The notes beneath the pieces were generated by a model that was not told the origin of the DNA, made no database searches, and was given only the letters and a program-made list of their open reading frames with translations. A DNA stretch of 21,067 bases from a virus. The stretch is from positions 1 to 21,067 of the IMG/VR virus record IMGVR_UViG_3300025282_004410; one strand, written 5' to 3'. The position numbers were made by a program, and so were the translations under genes. Positions 7,696 to 16,815 of this stretch are shown one piece after another; within the stretch, counting starts at the first letter, position 1; each line of letters starts with the position of its first letter.

Positions 7696-10600
7696 ATGAC
7701 CTACCAAGAATTAGCTGCCTACCTTAGGTCAGAGTATTCCCCTACCTATGGGGGTGAAGAATGGCGTGACGATATACTTCTTGTAGAAGATTACATGACA
7801 GTTCGTCCTGACGCCATGGACTGGGATGTAGACATTTCCAATTTTAATGAACTTCAAGGGCTTACTGAAGAAGGAGCCCCTCTCCCTGTTGCAGGTTATG
7901 GAAAGCAATTAAAATTTGGTTTTACTAATATAGGCCTTCTTTTACCTCAGATGGTGCAAGCTGAGCAGGCAGAAGAATTGATGAAGGGTGTTGAGGGTGA
8001 GACTACTACTGCTGAAGATATTGGTGTCCTTCCAGGCGTACTTTCTCCTTGGGAGGCAGCTCCCGAAGACAGAGAAGAGAGTTGGGGTGAGTGGTATATG
8101 CGTTCTATGGCTAACCTTGCAGGTGCTGCCAGGGGCGCTTTAGGTGCTCCAATAGATAAAGTAATGGCTATGAGAAGGCTTATGCTCCAACAGACTGGTA
8201 GAATAAGCCCTGAGATAGCTGAAGGAGCGCTTAGAGGCGCAGAAGACTATAGAAGATGGAAAAACGAATGGACGAATGAATGGATAGATTCTGATCCAGA
8301 GCTACAAGGGCTCTTATTGTGGAATAAAGAGCATCCTGTTGGCTTTAAAGAACTTATTGAGGGCAATGCTGGTGATGTTGTTATGAGGGGTTTGATTCAA
8401 GCTGCCCCTTCTCTTGGTGCTTTTATGGCAGCAAACTATATTGCTGGTCCACAGGCAGCTATGGGTGTTGCTTTTGCTCTTGGTAAGGCTGCGTCATATG
8501 ATGAAACAATGTCAGCATTGGTTGATGAGATGGGCATTCCGCCAGAAGAAGCAATAGGATATGCCAATGATATGAGTACTATAGTTGGTGCAGGTGAAAT
8601 GATACTGGAATCTATTGGAGGCTTTGGAATATCCAAGGCATTAGGCAGGGATAAGGTAGCAAAAAAACTATATGACACTGCAGGTAGGAGATGGTTAATT
8701 AATAAGATAGCTAATCCTGCTATTAGGAAAAAACTACAAAGTGAAACTGCCTACACTTTGGTAGATGTTATGAAGAGTGGTGGTAAAGAATATTTAACTG
8801 AAGCCTTCCAAGAGATGAATTCATTCCTGGGAGTTGAAGCTGCCAAACAAGGCTATGGAGATGGTGCTCCTGAAAATGCCTTAGCTGATATTACTAAGCA
8901 GTATGGTGATTTCTTATCCAGTCGCGCAAGACAAAAAGAAGTATGGAAAGAAGCTGAGGCTGGGACAGCAGGATTTGTTGGATTTATTGCTGGTGTTAGT
9001 GTATCTGCTACAGGCTTAGGCCCTTCAGCCTGGGATGATTATCAATACTGGAAACAGCAGAAAGCAAAAAGAGCAAGAGAGGACTTCTTTAAACCTGTAC
9101 GTGAAGCTGAAGAGAAAAGAAGATTTGACGAAGAAGTTGAAGAGGCAGAGTTTGAAGATGCTGGCGTTCCAATACCAATAGAGAAACAATTAGGTCCTGG
9201 TCGGAGGCATATAGATTTTATTGAAGATGATGCTTTAATGCTTAATCTTATTACTGGTGGGCTAGAGTCTATCCCTGAGGATCAAAAGGAAAGAGCAATA
9301 TATCTACGTAAGGTCTACGGCCTATCTAATAACAGAAAAGCATTAGAGAAGATTAATGATATACTTAACAGGAGAGCTGATGTAGTAGAGAAGGCTGGTT
9401 TAACTCCTGCAGGAATCAAAGAAGGTATCATTGCACAATTCCCCTCAGATAATAAAGATCTTAACAAGATAATCAGTTCAGTAAATGAACGGGTAGATAA
9501 GTATGAAGCAGGAGAGATTACACCTACTGGAGAAGAAGTCTCTAAGCCAAAGGAAGGCTTACCTCTTGATGTTTTAGATCGACTAGAAGGAGTAGATGTT
9601 CCCGAAGGGCCTCCAGATGTAACAGATGTAGTCTCAGACCTTTTTGAACAGCGTGATATTGAACCCTATGTTGAGGAAGAAGTAACTGACCCAGATCAGA
9701 TTATATCCCCCGAAGAGGATGTTGTCATTGATGTTGCTGAACCAACTGGGTTTGAAGAGCCAAGTGAGGAAGTTTTAAAATTTGCTGCAGAAGGAGAAGA
9801 GTATAGGGGAGATAATATAGTTCAAACGCCTACCATACCAGCAGATGAACAGCTTACTCCAGCTAAACCTATAGTAGAAGTACCTGAAACTGGAGAGATT
9901 ACTGTTTATAGGGATGAGAAGAAATCTACTATTAAAATAGAGAAAGTCACTAATGATGTTGCTGCAGCTATTCAGAAAGATGAATCAGTTAAGGAAGTAG
10001 ATGCTCTTATCGTTGAGGGAGATCAAGCTGGACTTATAAGACAGATGCAACAAATGAATGTTCCTGGTGCAGATAAAATACCATTAACTAAGGATGGCAA
10101 GGTAGATTATACTGAAGCTGACCCATTTATTCAGGAATTCTTTAAGGATGACTTTAAATATATTCGATATAATAACAAACAGCTTGAGCAAAAGGGTGTA
10201 GAGTTCCATGACCTTGAGACTGGAGAGCATGTTACTACTAGTCCTATACTGGCAAAGATTTATGCTGGTCAGCGTAAAGCAAGGGATCTAAAGAAGAAAG
10301 TTCCAGTTGAAGAAAAACCTGCAGATATAGCTCCATTTATTTTTAAAGATAATATTATTAAGGGTGATGAGATTCTTGGATACGATCCTGAGGTAGGAAG
10401 GTTTATCAAGGGTGACGAGGTGCGTTCTAAGGAAGATTATCTTGCAGAACAAGAGCCAGCTGAAGCTGCTTCTTATGACAAAGAAGGGGAAGAAGCTATT
10501 GTAGGGCATACAGTCTTTGCTGATAATGCAATAAAATATGATAATTTGGTTAAAGTTAGATATGAGCCTAAGAATGATAGATTATGGATTAGAACTCTAG

Positions 10601-13600
10601 ATGGTGCAGGACGGAATATTGCAGGATATACTGAGATTCAAAGGCTTGCTGATCCAATGCGTAGGTTTGAATCTAAGGATGACTTAAAAGCAGAGATATT
10701 TAATCGTTATTATGAGGTTGTAGAAAAATTGTTAAACTCTGGCTACATAACCACAGAAACTAAGCTGAATTTAAGTGGGTTAAAATTAAAGAAGGATATT
10801 AATAAGGTTAGCGATTTAATACCTGAAAAAGCTCCAGCAGTAAGGCCTGTCGATCCTAGCGATATAGATGAGGGCATTGAGGTCACAGGTATTGATCTTA
10901 GTAAGTTCCAGAAGAAAGATAAGAAAAAAGAAGAGGCATTTTTAGAAGAGACATCTGCCCCTGAGGAATCCCAGATAGTGAATGTTCCCAGGCCTAATCT
11001 AACTATTTTAAGTGCAAGGACAGAGCAGCTACAGTATACGGGTGACCAAACAAAGAGCCTTACATATGTATCTTCTATTACAACTCAGGCTATAGAGGTC
11101 GGGAGAGAACGTGGGAGGCTTGGAATTATTTCTGGATATGCTGGTACTGGCAAGACTACAATTATAGAAAATATTGCAAAGGATATTAAGAAAACTTCTG
11201 GTAAAAATGTCTTCATTACTGCTCCTACTAATAAGGCAGTCTTAAGGCTTCGTGAGGTAGTTGACCCAAATGATGAAGGATTTGCTACTTTCGCTACTGT
11301 ACATAGTGCAATATATGGTGAGCCAGATGAAATTACTGGAAAATTTACACCCAAAACAACAATAACAGGAAATGATGTTGTAATTATTGATGAAGCGTCT
11401 ATGATACCAAGTGGTATGTGGGAAGATTTGGAGCAGTATGTAGTCAATAGAGGTGCAGACCTTATCCTTCTTGGTGATGGTTTTCAACTACCTCCTGTGC
11501 TTTCAAAAGGAGAGAATGACCCTCAGCTTCTTACCCGTGCAGGTGTTGAAATGAAAGAGGTTAGGCGACAAGAATTAGAGAGTAATATTTTATCTTATGC
11601 TACATTTTTAAGAAAGGTTGGGCTAGGAGAAGTTCCTGCACTCGACCCAACAACCATCGTAATACCTGATGGTTCGGAAGGCGATGTTAGAGTTAGCCAT
11701 GACTCTATTAATATGTTTTTGAGTTCGCTTAGAGAGAATCCAAATCAAGATATTATATATATTACTGCAACTAATAAGTGGAGAGAGCGAGTTAATGATA
11801 AAGCCAGGGTTGCAATTTATGGAGGAAAAGCAGGCAAAGAACCTTTACTCCCTAACGAAAAAGTTATATTTATTGCCAATGGTAGGCACTCTAAGAATGG
11901 AGAAGTTGCAATTATTGCTACCAATGAAGGGCTACGTAAAATTGATTTTATAGCTTTCAACCCCAAGACAAGGGAAGATGAAGAAATAAGAGGTTATGTA
12001 TTTGAATCAAAGGATGTAGGGGGAAGAACACTTTTAGTTCCTAAGTGGGAAAACCCTAACCTATACCATCAGCAGGTAAAAAAAGCTCCTAGTGATTTAA
12101 TGGAAACTACTAAAAAAGGTAAACGAATACTAGCTAGAGATGTAAATGTAGCTACTTATGGTTACGCTATCACTGCACATAAGTCACAAGGTAGCCAATG
12201 GGATACAGTATATGTGGATCAGAATTTTGTTTTTGGTGATAATCCTAATAGATGGTTATATACTGCCGCAACAAGAGCGCAAAAGAATTTAGTTATTCAA
12301 CAGGATGGAGACAAACAGAACTTGTCCTGGAATGGTATACATTCTATATCTAAAGGACCACAACCTAAGCGTCCACCAGGCTTTCCTCAAGATGGAGAGA
12401 TAGATGAGCGCTTACAAACTATTGCATTAGGTGATAAGATAGAGGATAACTATGAAGCTTTCTTGGCTATTGAAAGTAGGCTTCGTAGGCACCATCCTTA
12501 TGTTAATGTGCAGAAGCTAAACCAAGTGTTTACTCAGCATGGAGAAGAGGTTGCTGGTAAGGCTATAGGTACAGGTATCCAGATTAGCATGACTCAGGGC
12601 AACATTGGAATTATGGCTCATGAGTATGCAGAAGTATATGTAGACCTCCTGGAGGGTGACAAATTTGTAAATGATGCATTAAATCGTCTCAAACAGAAAG
12701 ACAGGAAGCAGGCAAAGCATCTACTTGCTAGCCATATTGATCAGTATTATACTGGTAAAATGAAAGACAAAGGACTCCTGTCTCGCATGAAATTATTCCT
12801 TAAAAGATTTCTTACAACGCTCAAATCGCTCTTTAGGACGCTTGAAGACCAAGAGCTGTATGATTTGATAGCTAACAAGTTTTTCGCGGGTGTGGGGGCC
12901 AGGAGGGCCCAGAAACGGGCAACTGCTGAAGAAGCAGGTCCCAAAGAAGAGGCTTTACAGCCTTTAAATACTAAATTAGGGGAATCCAGGCTTGCAATGT
13001 TCTTTGATGAGATGTGGTTTAGGGTTAAAGCTGCTGGAAAAATGGAAGCAAGGACAGTTGAGTTCAAGTCTGTGCTGCCTGATATCAGGGAGTTTATTCA
13101 GACTGTTCAGGGATCTATACCACAGGTATATCAAAATGCACTTAAACTCTGGGCTCAGGATAGATTCCCAAGAGAAGGTAAGGCATACTATGAACATACT
13201 CGCAGGTCTAACTATCATTATACTCCTGGTGTGGATGAGATAGCCTTCTTAGACTATGGATACATCCAGAGGATGATAGAGGATGATCAGTTCGCAGATA
13301 TTAATGAAGGCATGGGTAAAGTTAATATGGGAGAGCTTGATATTGATCTCTCAGGAGCTGATGTAAAGCTTGAAAGTGTAGTGCTAAGGGATCTTGGGGT
13401 AACGCTTACAACCAAAGAGAATAATGCATTATTTCATAAGACAAGAGATGCAGAAAGTTTTACTGAGTTTTTAGGGTACTTTAAAAATAATATTAAACCT
13501 ATTTTGAGAGGAGGTGATCACACACAACTCTTACGATACTATCTTGCAAGGAGATCTACTGTTGCAGTTAACAGAGAGGACAGAGCTGGTAACGAACGTG

Positions 13601-16600
13601 ACAATTTGGTGATTGATCTCAACAAGAAGAATCCATCAGTACAATATGCAGGGCCATTGGATATTGCTAGAAGGGATAAAAAGAATAAGAAATGGGACAA
13701 GATTAATCTCTTAGAGCATATTACAGGGCAGAGGCTGATATGGGCTACTGGAAATAATACCTTTAAGCAGTCCAATGGTGTCTGGGATGAGACATATGGC
13801 TTCTTAACTGCTGAGGATCTAGTAATGCTTGAACCTTCATTTAATAAGCTTAAGATAGTTCCAGTATTTACGAGGGGAGAGAAGGCTAACTTAGGTTTTG
13901 TAGAATGGAATAAAGATCATGAGGTAAAGGCTGCAAATGCAAGAAAGTATTGGCAAAAACAATTTGGAGAAGGAAAGATTACTGAGAAGCAGATGCTTAA
14001 TTTCCTGGGAGCTAATAGAGATCCTGCTGACATCACTTATGAGTTCCTTGCGGGAGAGATAGCTCGCTTTGAAGCGTATGAAAATATGTTCCCAGGGCTC
14101 TTAAAGACAGGTGATGGAGCTAAGATGCTTAAGCGTGCCAAGATCCCTACTGTGGGAGTCTCTATATCAGATGAGATACCTGACCAATCATTAGAGATAT
14201 TTGATCCAACCAATGTTTCATTTGTCTCCTCCAATGGACATGTACAGCCAGCTATGGTGCAGATACCAGGACATGAAGGACTGAGGTACATCTTTGATGG
14301 AGGTACTCCTACTAGTCATGATGCATTCAATGATTTTAGGGTGTTTATGGGACTGCAGCAAGGAGCAAAGCACTTCAAGACAGTTGTATATAATAATGAT
14401 GCTACTGACTTGATAGCAATGAAGCATCAGCATTTTGAAATGGAATCTGGGCTAGAAGCATGGGAGAATCATGGTAAGCCTAATGCAAAACTATTATGGA
14501 AGGTGGATGAGAATAGGAATATAATTAATGCTGAAGGTGAACAGATAAGCTTTATGAATACTGGAGATGAGTCCAAGATAGCATCATCTAATAAGATGAC
14601 CATTCCTGGGAATGCAATTGGATCAGTTAAGTATGGCAATACACATACTACTGGGAAGCATCCATTACAAGTATATAATTATAGAAGGGAAGATGCTGTA
14701 AAAGAAGCATTCAAAAAGCACTATCTACCACAGATTGATTCACGTATTAAAAATGAGATATCTGGTATTTTGTTTGGAAGTAAGGACAAGACTAATTGGG
14801 AGCATGTACTTGAGCTAGTAGAGAAACTGGATGGGTCCTATCCTGACTTTGCAACCCATAGTCTTACTGAGAAAGCCAGCCTTGAAGCAGATACGCATGC
14901 AGATATGACTACCATACTTAAGATCTTAGTTCAAAGCAAGATTATAGGGCCTGCTGTGCAGCTTGACAAAGTGAAGGGTAGTATCTTAGAGTTTAGACCC
15001 AGTCTTGATGGTACTGTGCAAGAAGGACAAATGAGTGTACCATATAAAAATGTGAAGAATACTATTATTAAGGATTATACTACTGCTACAGGAGATAAGA
15101 AGGCTGAGATTGCAGATGTTAATGAATGGCTTAGCAATAATGAGAACCATATGTATAGTTATAGATCTCCTATACCATACGGAGGTGGTGCTCATATGAT
15201 GCGGGTTATATCTGTACATAATGATAATGATATTGTTCAGTTGCATCCTAATGATCTTTTTGGTAGATATGAAGGTGATAATGATGGTGATACTTTACAC
15301 ATAGAGCAAGTGCCAAAGGATATTGTAGGCACTTATCTTAATGTACAGGAAGACCTGACTACTATTGATATGAATAAGTATGCAAAGAAAGAGCTTGTAG
15401 ATATATCAGATAGGGGTGCATTATATGATCTCATTGGTGAAATGACCTTTGGAGGCAGGGCTACAGGAGAGATTGCTAATATACAAAATGTATATGGACA
15501 GCTTCAGGATACTTTTTATAAAGCATTGCTAGATGGTGAAACAATAGTTCTTCGTGGCCCTAAAGAATCTTCTAGCTTTGAGGGATTTGAGAAAGAAAAT
15601 ATGGAGACTGCTCTTAGATATTATCTACAGGCTGCGCTTGACAATGCTGAGTTTTTGATCCTGAAAAAGATGGATTATAATCGTCCTAAGTTGATGAAAG
15701 GATTGTTTAAAAAGAGCACAGGAGAAGAGATAACTGACGAGCAGTACGAAGCATTAAAGCCTCTTTTAAATGAGATGCTTGAAGCTCCAAGGCTTAGAAA
15801 TGGTCGAGATAAAGAAGGTCCTTATACTATGGAAAAAACAATGCGTAAGAGTGCATTTATACATGCATTTTCTCATGCAAGAACAGAATATTTTATGCAA
15901 CTATATGAAGAAGCTGTGGAAGATAGTAGAAATAGAGGTACTGGCGAAATAGAAGGTATAGCTAAGTTTGAAGGGATATACTTCTTTGAAGGGCAGACTG
16001 TTGTTGAGGAGATAGCTAGTAGGCCTTTCGTAGTGTACAATCAGATGAAGAAAGAGAACCCTGAATACTTTCAACATATAAAAGAGAATACTTTCATAGA
16101 GAAGACATACAATAGGCATTCTGCATTGCATCAAGCAACAATGAATGTACTAATAAAAGCTAAGCCATTACAGGATGTATTTTTTAAGGAGGCAGAGGAA
16201 GCTGGTCTTAATATTAAAGAAGAGCTAAGGAAAGGAAAAGAGTATGAGGAAGCAATGGGGAATGCATACTTTGGTACCGAAACTACACAGGGCTTGATAG
16301 GTAAGTTAAAAACATTAGGTCCCCAGGTATGGGATAAAAGTGAAGAAGGTATTAGATTTACTGAAGACTGGGTAGATCAGTTTAATGCATTATCTAACAT
16401 TGCTAAGATAGAAGCTACCTTTAGATTCCTTGAACGTCATGCTGTTGCTTCAAAGTTACCTCCGTATGGGGATAAGTCAAAAGTTATGGGACTTTTGCAT
16501 GCAGGTATAATGAAAAACTATAATAAAATCTATAATAAATATGAATTAATACCACAGCTAGATGTAACTTATGGTAAAGAAGGTAAAGTTAAAATACAAA

Positions 16601-16704
16601 AATATCCTGGTGAATTAGCTAAAGCTTATGATGAGAGGGCTTCCGCTAAGCACAGAAGTAAGTTTAAGGGAATATTTAACTTCAGGAAGAAAAATTGTCC
16701 ATAA
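7696..16704 (+). CDS. Giant virion protein: SF1B helicase fused to a two-barrel-type RNA polymerase
   Basis: 3002 residues. Regions in order: N-terminal part with hydrophobic stretches at about 229-262 and 423-441; acidic linker about 630-740; SF1B (RecD2/Dda-type) helicase about 1100-1560 with Q-motif Q1118, Walker A GYAGTGKTT (1147-1155), motif Ia APTNKA (1176-1181), motif II DEAS (1232-1235), motif III GDGFQLPP (1260-1267), R1290/R1291, motif V TAHKSQG (1493-1499), motif VI AATR (1524-1527); degenerate zincin-like segment HEYAE (1642-1646); RNA polymerase-like region about 2190-2700. The last has R2490-S-P2492, L2516-H-P and D2528-N-D2530-G-D2532, in the order and near the spacing of beta-prime NRAPTLH, LHP and NADFDGD. 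Candidate beta-like barrel lysines are K2228 and K2243. It ends with tandem TAA TAA. Start: ATG abuts the previous stop, AAGGA 7 nt upstream. By analogy with N4 gp50 and crAss-like virion polymerases it is probably packaged, injected and used for early transcription. Helicase assignment is very firm; polymerase assignment is strong by motif but untested. Confidence 0.8.
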   Translation: MTYQELAAYLRSEYSPTYGGEEWRDDILLVEDYMTVRPDAMDWDVDISNFNELQGLTEEGAPLPVAGYGKQLKFGFTNIGLLLPQMVQAEQAEELMKGVEGETTTAEDIGVLPGVLSPWEAAPEDREESWGEWYMRSMANLAGAARGALGAPIDKVMAMRRLMLQQTGRISPEIAEGALRGAEDYRRWKNEWTNEWIDSDPELQGLLLWNKEHPVGFKELIEGNAGDVVMRGLIQAAPSLGAFMAANYIAGPQAAMGVAFALGKAASYDETMSALVDEMGIPPEEAIGYANDMSTIVGAGEMILESIGGFGISKALGRDKVAKKLYDTAGRRWLINKIANPAIRKKLQSETAYTLVDVMKSGGKEYLTEAFQEMNSFLGVEAAKQGYGDGAPENALADITKQYGDFLSSRARQKEVWKEAEAGTAGFVGFIAGVSVSATGLGPSAWDDYQYWKQQKAKRAREDFFKPVREAEEKRRFDEEVEEAEFEDAGVPIPIEKQLGPGRRHIDFIEDDALMLNLITGGLESIPEDQKERAIYLRKVYGLSNNRKALEKINDILNRRADVVEKAGLTPAGIKEGIIAQFPSDNKDLNKIISSVNERVDKYEAGEITPTGEEVSKPKEGLPLDVLDRLEGVDVPEGPPDVTDVVSDLFEQRDIEPYVEEEVTDPDQIISPEEDVVIDVAEPTGFEEPSEEVLKFAAEGEEYRGDNIVQTPTIPADEQLTPAKPIVEVPETGEITVYRDEKKSTIKIEKVTNDVAAAIQKDESVKEVDALIVEGDQAGLIRQMQQMNVPGADKIPLTKDGKVDYTEADPFIQEFFKDDFKYIRYNNKQLEQKGVEFHDLETGEHVTTSPILAKIYAGQRKARDLKKKVPVEEKPADIAPFIFKDNIIKGDEILGYDPEVGRFIKGDEVRSKEDYLAEQEPAEAASYDKEGEEAIVGHTVFADNAIKYDNLVKVRYEPKNDRLWIRTLDGAGRNIAGYTEIQRLADPMRRFESKDDLKAEIFNRYYEVVEKLLNSGYITTETKLNLSGLKLKKDINKVSDLIPEKAPAVRPVDPSDIDEGIEVTGIDLSKFQKKDKKKEEAFLEETSAPEESQIVNVPRPNLTILSARTEQLQYTGDQTKSLTYVSSITTQAIEVGRERGRLGIISGYAGTGKTTIIENIAKDIKKTSGKNVFITAPTNKAVLRLREVVDPNDEGFATFATVHSAIYGEPDEITGKFTPKTTITGNDVVIIDEASMIPSGMWEDLEQYVVNRGADLILLGDGFQLPPVLSKGENDPQLLTRAGVEMKEVRRQELESNILSYATFLRKVGLGEVPALDPTTIVIPDGSEGDVRVSHDSINMFLSSLRENPNQDIIYITATNKWRERVNDKARVAIYGGKAGKEPLLPNEKVIFIANGRHSKNGEVAIIATNEGLRKIDFIAFNPKTREDEEIRGYVFESKDVGGRTLLVPKWENPNLYHQQVKKAPSDLMETTKKGKRILARDVNVATYGYAITAHKSQGSQWDTVYVDQNFVFGDNPNRWLYTAATRAQKNLVIQQDGDKQNLSWNGIHSISKGPQPKRPPGFPQDGEIDERLQTIALGDKIEDNYEAFLAIESRLRRHHPYVNVQKLNQVFTQHGEEVAGKAIGTGIQISMTQGNIGIMAHEYAEVYVDLLEGDKFVNDALNRLKQKDRKQAKHLLASHIDQYYTGKMKDKGLLSRMKLFLKRFLTTLKSLFRTLEDQELYDLIANKFFAGVGARRAQKRATAEEAGPKEEALQPLNTKLGESRLAMFFDEMWFRVKAAGKMEARTVEFKSVLPDIREFIQTVQGSIPQVYQNALKLWAQDRFPREGKAYYEHTRRSNYHYTPGVDEIAFLDYGYIQRMIEDDQFADINEGMGKVNMGELDIDLSGADVKLESVVLRDLGVTLTTKENNALFHKTRDAESFTEFLGYFKNNIKPILRGGDHTQLLRYYLARRSTVAVNREDRAGNERDNLVIDLNKKNPSVQYAGPLDIARRDKKNKKWDKINLLEHITGQRLIWATGNNTFKQSNGVWDETYGFLTAEDLVMLEPSFNKLKIVPVFTRGEKANLGFVEWNKDHEVKAANARKYWQKQFGEGKITEKQMLNFLGANRDPADITYEFLAGEIARFEAYENMFPGLLKTGDGAKMLKRAKIPTVGVSISDEIPDQSLEIFDPTNVSFVSSNGHVQPAMVQIPGHEGLRYIFDGGTPTSHDAFNDFRVFMGLQQGAKHFKTVVYNNDATDLIAMKHQHFEMESGLEAWENHGKPNAKLLWKVDENRNIINAEGEQISFMNTGDESKIASSNKMTIPGNAIGSVKYGNTHTTGKHPLQVYNYRREDAVKEAFKKHYLPQIDSRIKNEISGILFGSKDKTNWEHVLELVEKLDGSYPDFATHSLTEKASLEADTHADMTTILKILVQSKIIGPAVQLDKVKGSILEFRPSLDGTVQEGQMSVPYKNVKNTIIKDYTTATGDKKAEIADVNEWLSNNENHMYSYRSPIPYGGGAHMMRVISVHNDNDIVQLHPNDLFGRYEGDNDGDTLHIEQVPKDIVGTYLNVQEDLTTIDMNKYAKKELVDISDRGALYDLIGEMTFGGRATGEIANIQNVYGQLQDTFYKALLDGETIVLRGPKESSSFEGFEKENMETALRYYLQAALDNAEFLILKKMDYNRPKLMKGLFKKSTGEEITDEQYEALKPLLNEMLEAPRLRNGRDKEGPYTMEKTMRKSAFIHAFSHARTEYFMQLYEEAVEDSRNRGTGEIEGIAKFEGIYFFEGQTVVEEIASRPFVVYNQMKKENPEYFQHIKENTFIEKTYNRHSALHQATMNVLIKAKPLQDVFFKEAEEAGLNIKEELRKGKEYEEAMGNAYFGTETTQGLIGKLKTLGPQVWDKSEEGIRFTEDWVDQFNALSNIAKIEATFRFLERHAVASKLPPYGDKSKVMGLLHAGIMKNYNKIYNKYELIPQLDVTYGKEGKVKIQKYPGELAKAYDERASAKHRSKFKGIFNFRKKNCP

Positions 16705-16815
16705 TAAAAAATAACGAAAAAGTTTTTCCATATATAGTACCTTTTCAACTTTTTTTAGAAAAGTCGCCCCTCCCAGCGTGCAAAATTTTGAAACCTAATC
16801 TATGGAGTTTATAAG
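16705..16815 (+). other. 111-bp intergenic gap in an otherwise gapless operon; possible internal promoter
   Basis: This is the only + strand gap over 30 nt. It is very A/T-rich at first, including the near-palindrome GAAAAAGTTTTTC (16717-16729), then has a small hairpin ACTTTT-TTTAG-AAAAGT (16748-16764, 6-bp stem, 5-nt loop). A C-rich patch (gtcgcccctcccagcgtgc, 16763-16781) unlike the surrounding DNA follows. I found no convincing sigma70 -35/-10 pair and no intrinsic terminator with a proper GC stem. All in-frame extensions hit stops (TGA 16789), so it is non-coding. GGAG at 16804-16807 is the ribosome site of the next gene. Confidence 0.45.

Noticed and set aside
11085-11447. 120-residue - strand ORF inside the helicase
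   Set aside because: It is directly antisense to conserved helicase motifs I to II; codon constraint on the + strand explains it, and there is no ribosome site.
12619-12633. Active metallopeptidase from the HE pair at residues 1642-1643
   Set aside because: The second His of HExxH is replaced by Glu (HEYAE), so catalysis cannot be claimed; kept only as a degenerate domain.
12747-13067. 106-residue - strand ORF
   Set aside because: Shadow of the giant gene: Ser/Leu-rich composition and no initiation signal.
7696-16704. N4-type single-subunit (T7-like) virion RNA polymerase
   Set aside because: The giant protein shows DNDGD in a beta-prime-like context instead; I did not see T7-like polymerase motifs.
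16717-16729. GAAAAAGTTTTTC as a terminator hairpin or operator
   Set aside because: The arms leave a one-base loop, so no hairpin can form, and A/T runs like this arise easily by composition; no second copy was noticed.
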